Source: CAVTUU01 sp045804965 | GTDB lineage: Bacteria > Chloroflexota > Chloroflexia > Thermomicrobiales > UBA6265 | Direction of reading: 5' to 3' | DNA length: 11,213 nt | Assembly: GCA_045804965.1 (NCBI GenBank) | Contig: JBJMMD010000046.1 | Coordinates: 1 to 11,213, forward strand | Shown here: positions 11,157 to 11,213 of the stretch, piece after piece | Layout: each line of letters starts with the position of its first letter | Position numbering within the stretch: the stretch's first letter is position 1 | Translations under genes and position numbers: made by a program | Notes under the pieces: generated by a model | Seen by the model: only the letters and a program-made list of their open reading frames with translations | Told to the model about the DNA's origin: nothing | Databases searched by the model: none

Positions 11157-11213
11157 TCGCTCGGGGAGGTCCGAGTAATTCATCAGACGCGCAACGAGAC
11201 GACGCGCCGGGTT

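Noticed and set aside
10281..11183. 300-codon minus-strand frame
   Set aside because: Antisense to the secreted 10374 protein, which has a signal peptide, ribosome binding site and family pattern.

Overview
The window looks like chromosomal DNA from a high-GC, free-living bacterium, most likely a Chloroflexota of the Thermomicrobia/Sphaerobacter type. This is inference. It rests on the GC-rich third codon positions, a secreted ScyD/ScyE-type propeller and another exported protein with Ala/Thr/Pro/Ser-rich ends, a class F-like sortase, and a DUF1269 protein. No rRNA, tRNA, CRISPR array or intact mobile element was seen.

Layout. 1-1260: a small secreted Cys-pair protein (370-642), then about 500 bp with no convincing gene and a good promoter. 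1265-2491: a secreted beta-propeller of the ScyD/ScyE type with its own terminator. 2687-5070: three small proteins that look like dimeric alpha-beta barrels (ABM-like), on both strands. Among them lie a frameshifted second secreted Cys-pair protein (3680-4062) and a small helical protein (4537-4725). 5351-6200: a 51-aa minus-strand ORF, an 85-aa plus-strand orphan, and a 32-aa minus-strand ORF resembling the start of a SulP permease. 6306-6794: a DUF1269 membrane protein. 7024-7370: a decayed surface-protein tail with an LPLTG sorting signal. 7589-8121: two small orphans behind a phased operator-like site. 8421-9113: a class F-like sortase. 9165-9434: the C-terminal remnant of a serine recombinase. 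9603-10192: a translationally coupled orphan pair. 10374-11156: a secreted protein of a recognisable but unnamed family.

Most genes are short single transcription units separated by hairpins. The only clear operon is 9603-10192. The plus-strand genes use unrelated terminators (2513, 7374, 8221). Seven intergenic hairpins in the first 6.1 kb share one sequence, about 31 nt long, and an eighth is related. Their imperfect pairs are nearly all C-A on the plus strand, which become G-U wobbles on the minus strand. Four of them lie 4-37 nt after minus-strand stop codons. They look like one family of minus-strand terminators, with orphan copies left where genes have gone.

The strongest functional link is between the LPLTG sorting signal and the sortase 1.1 kb downstream. 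Together with the recombinase scrap and several broken genes, it suggests that a cell-surface locus has been eroded by recombination. All readings were made by eye, without database searches.
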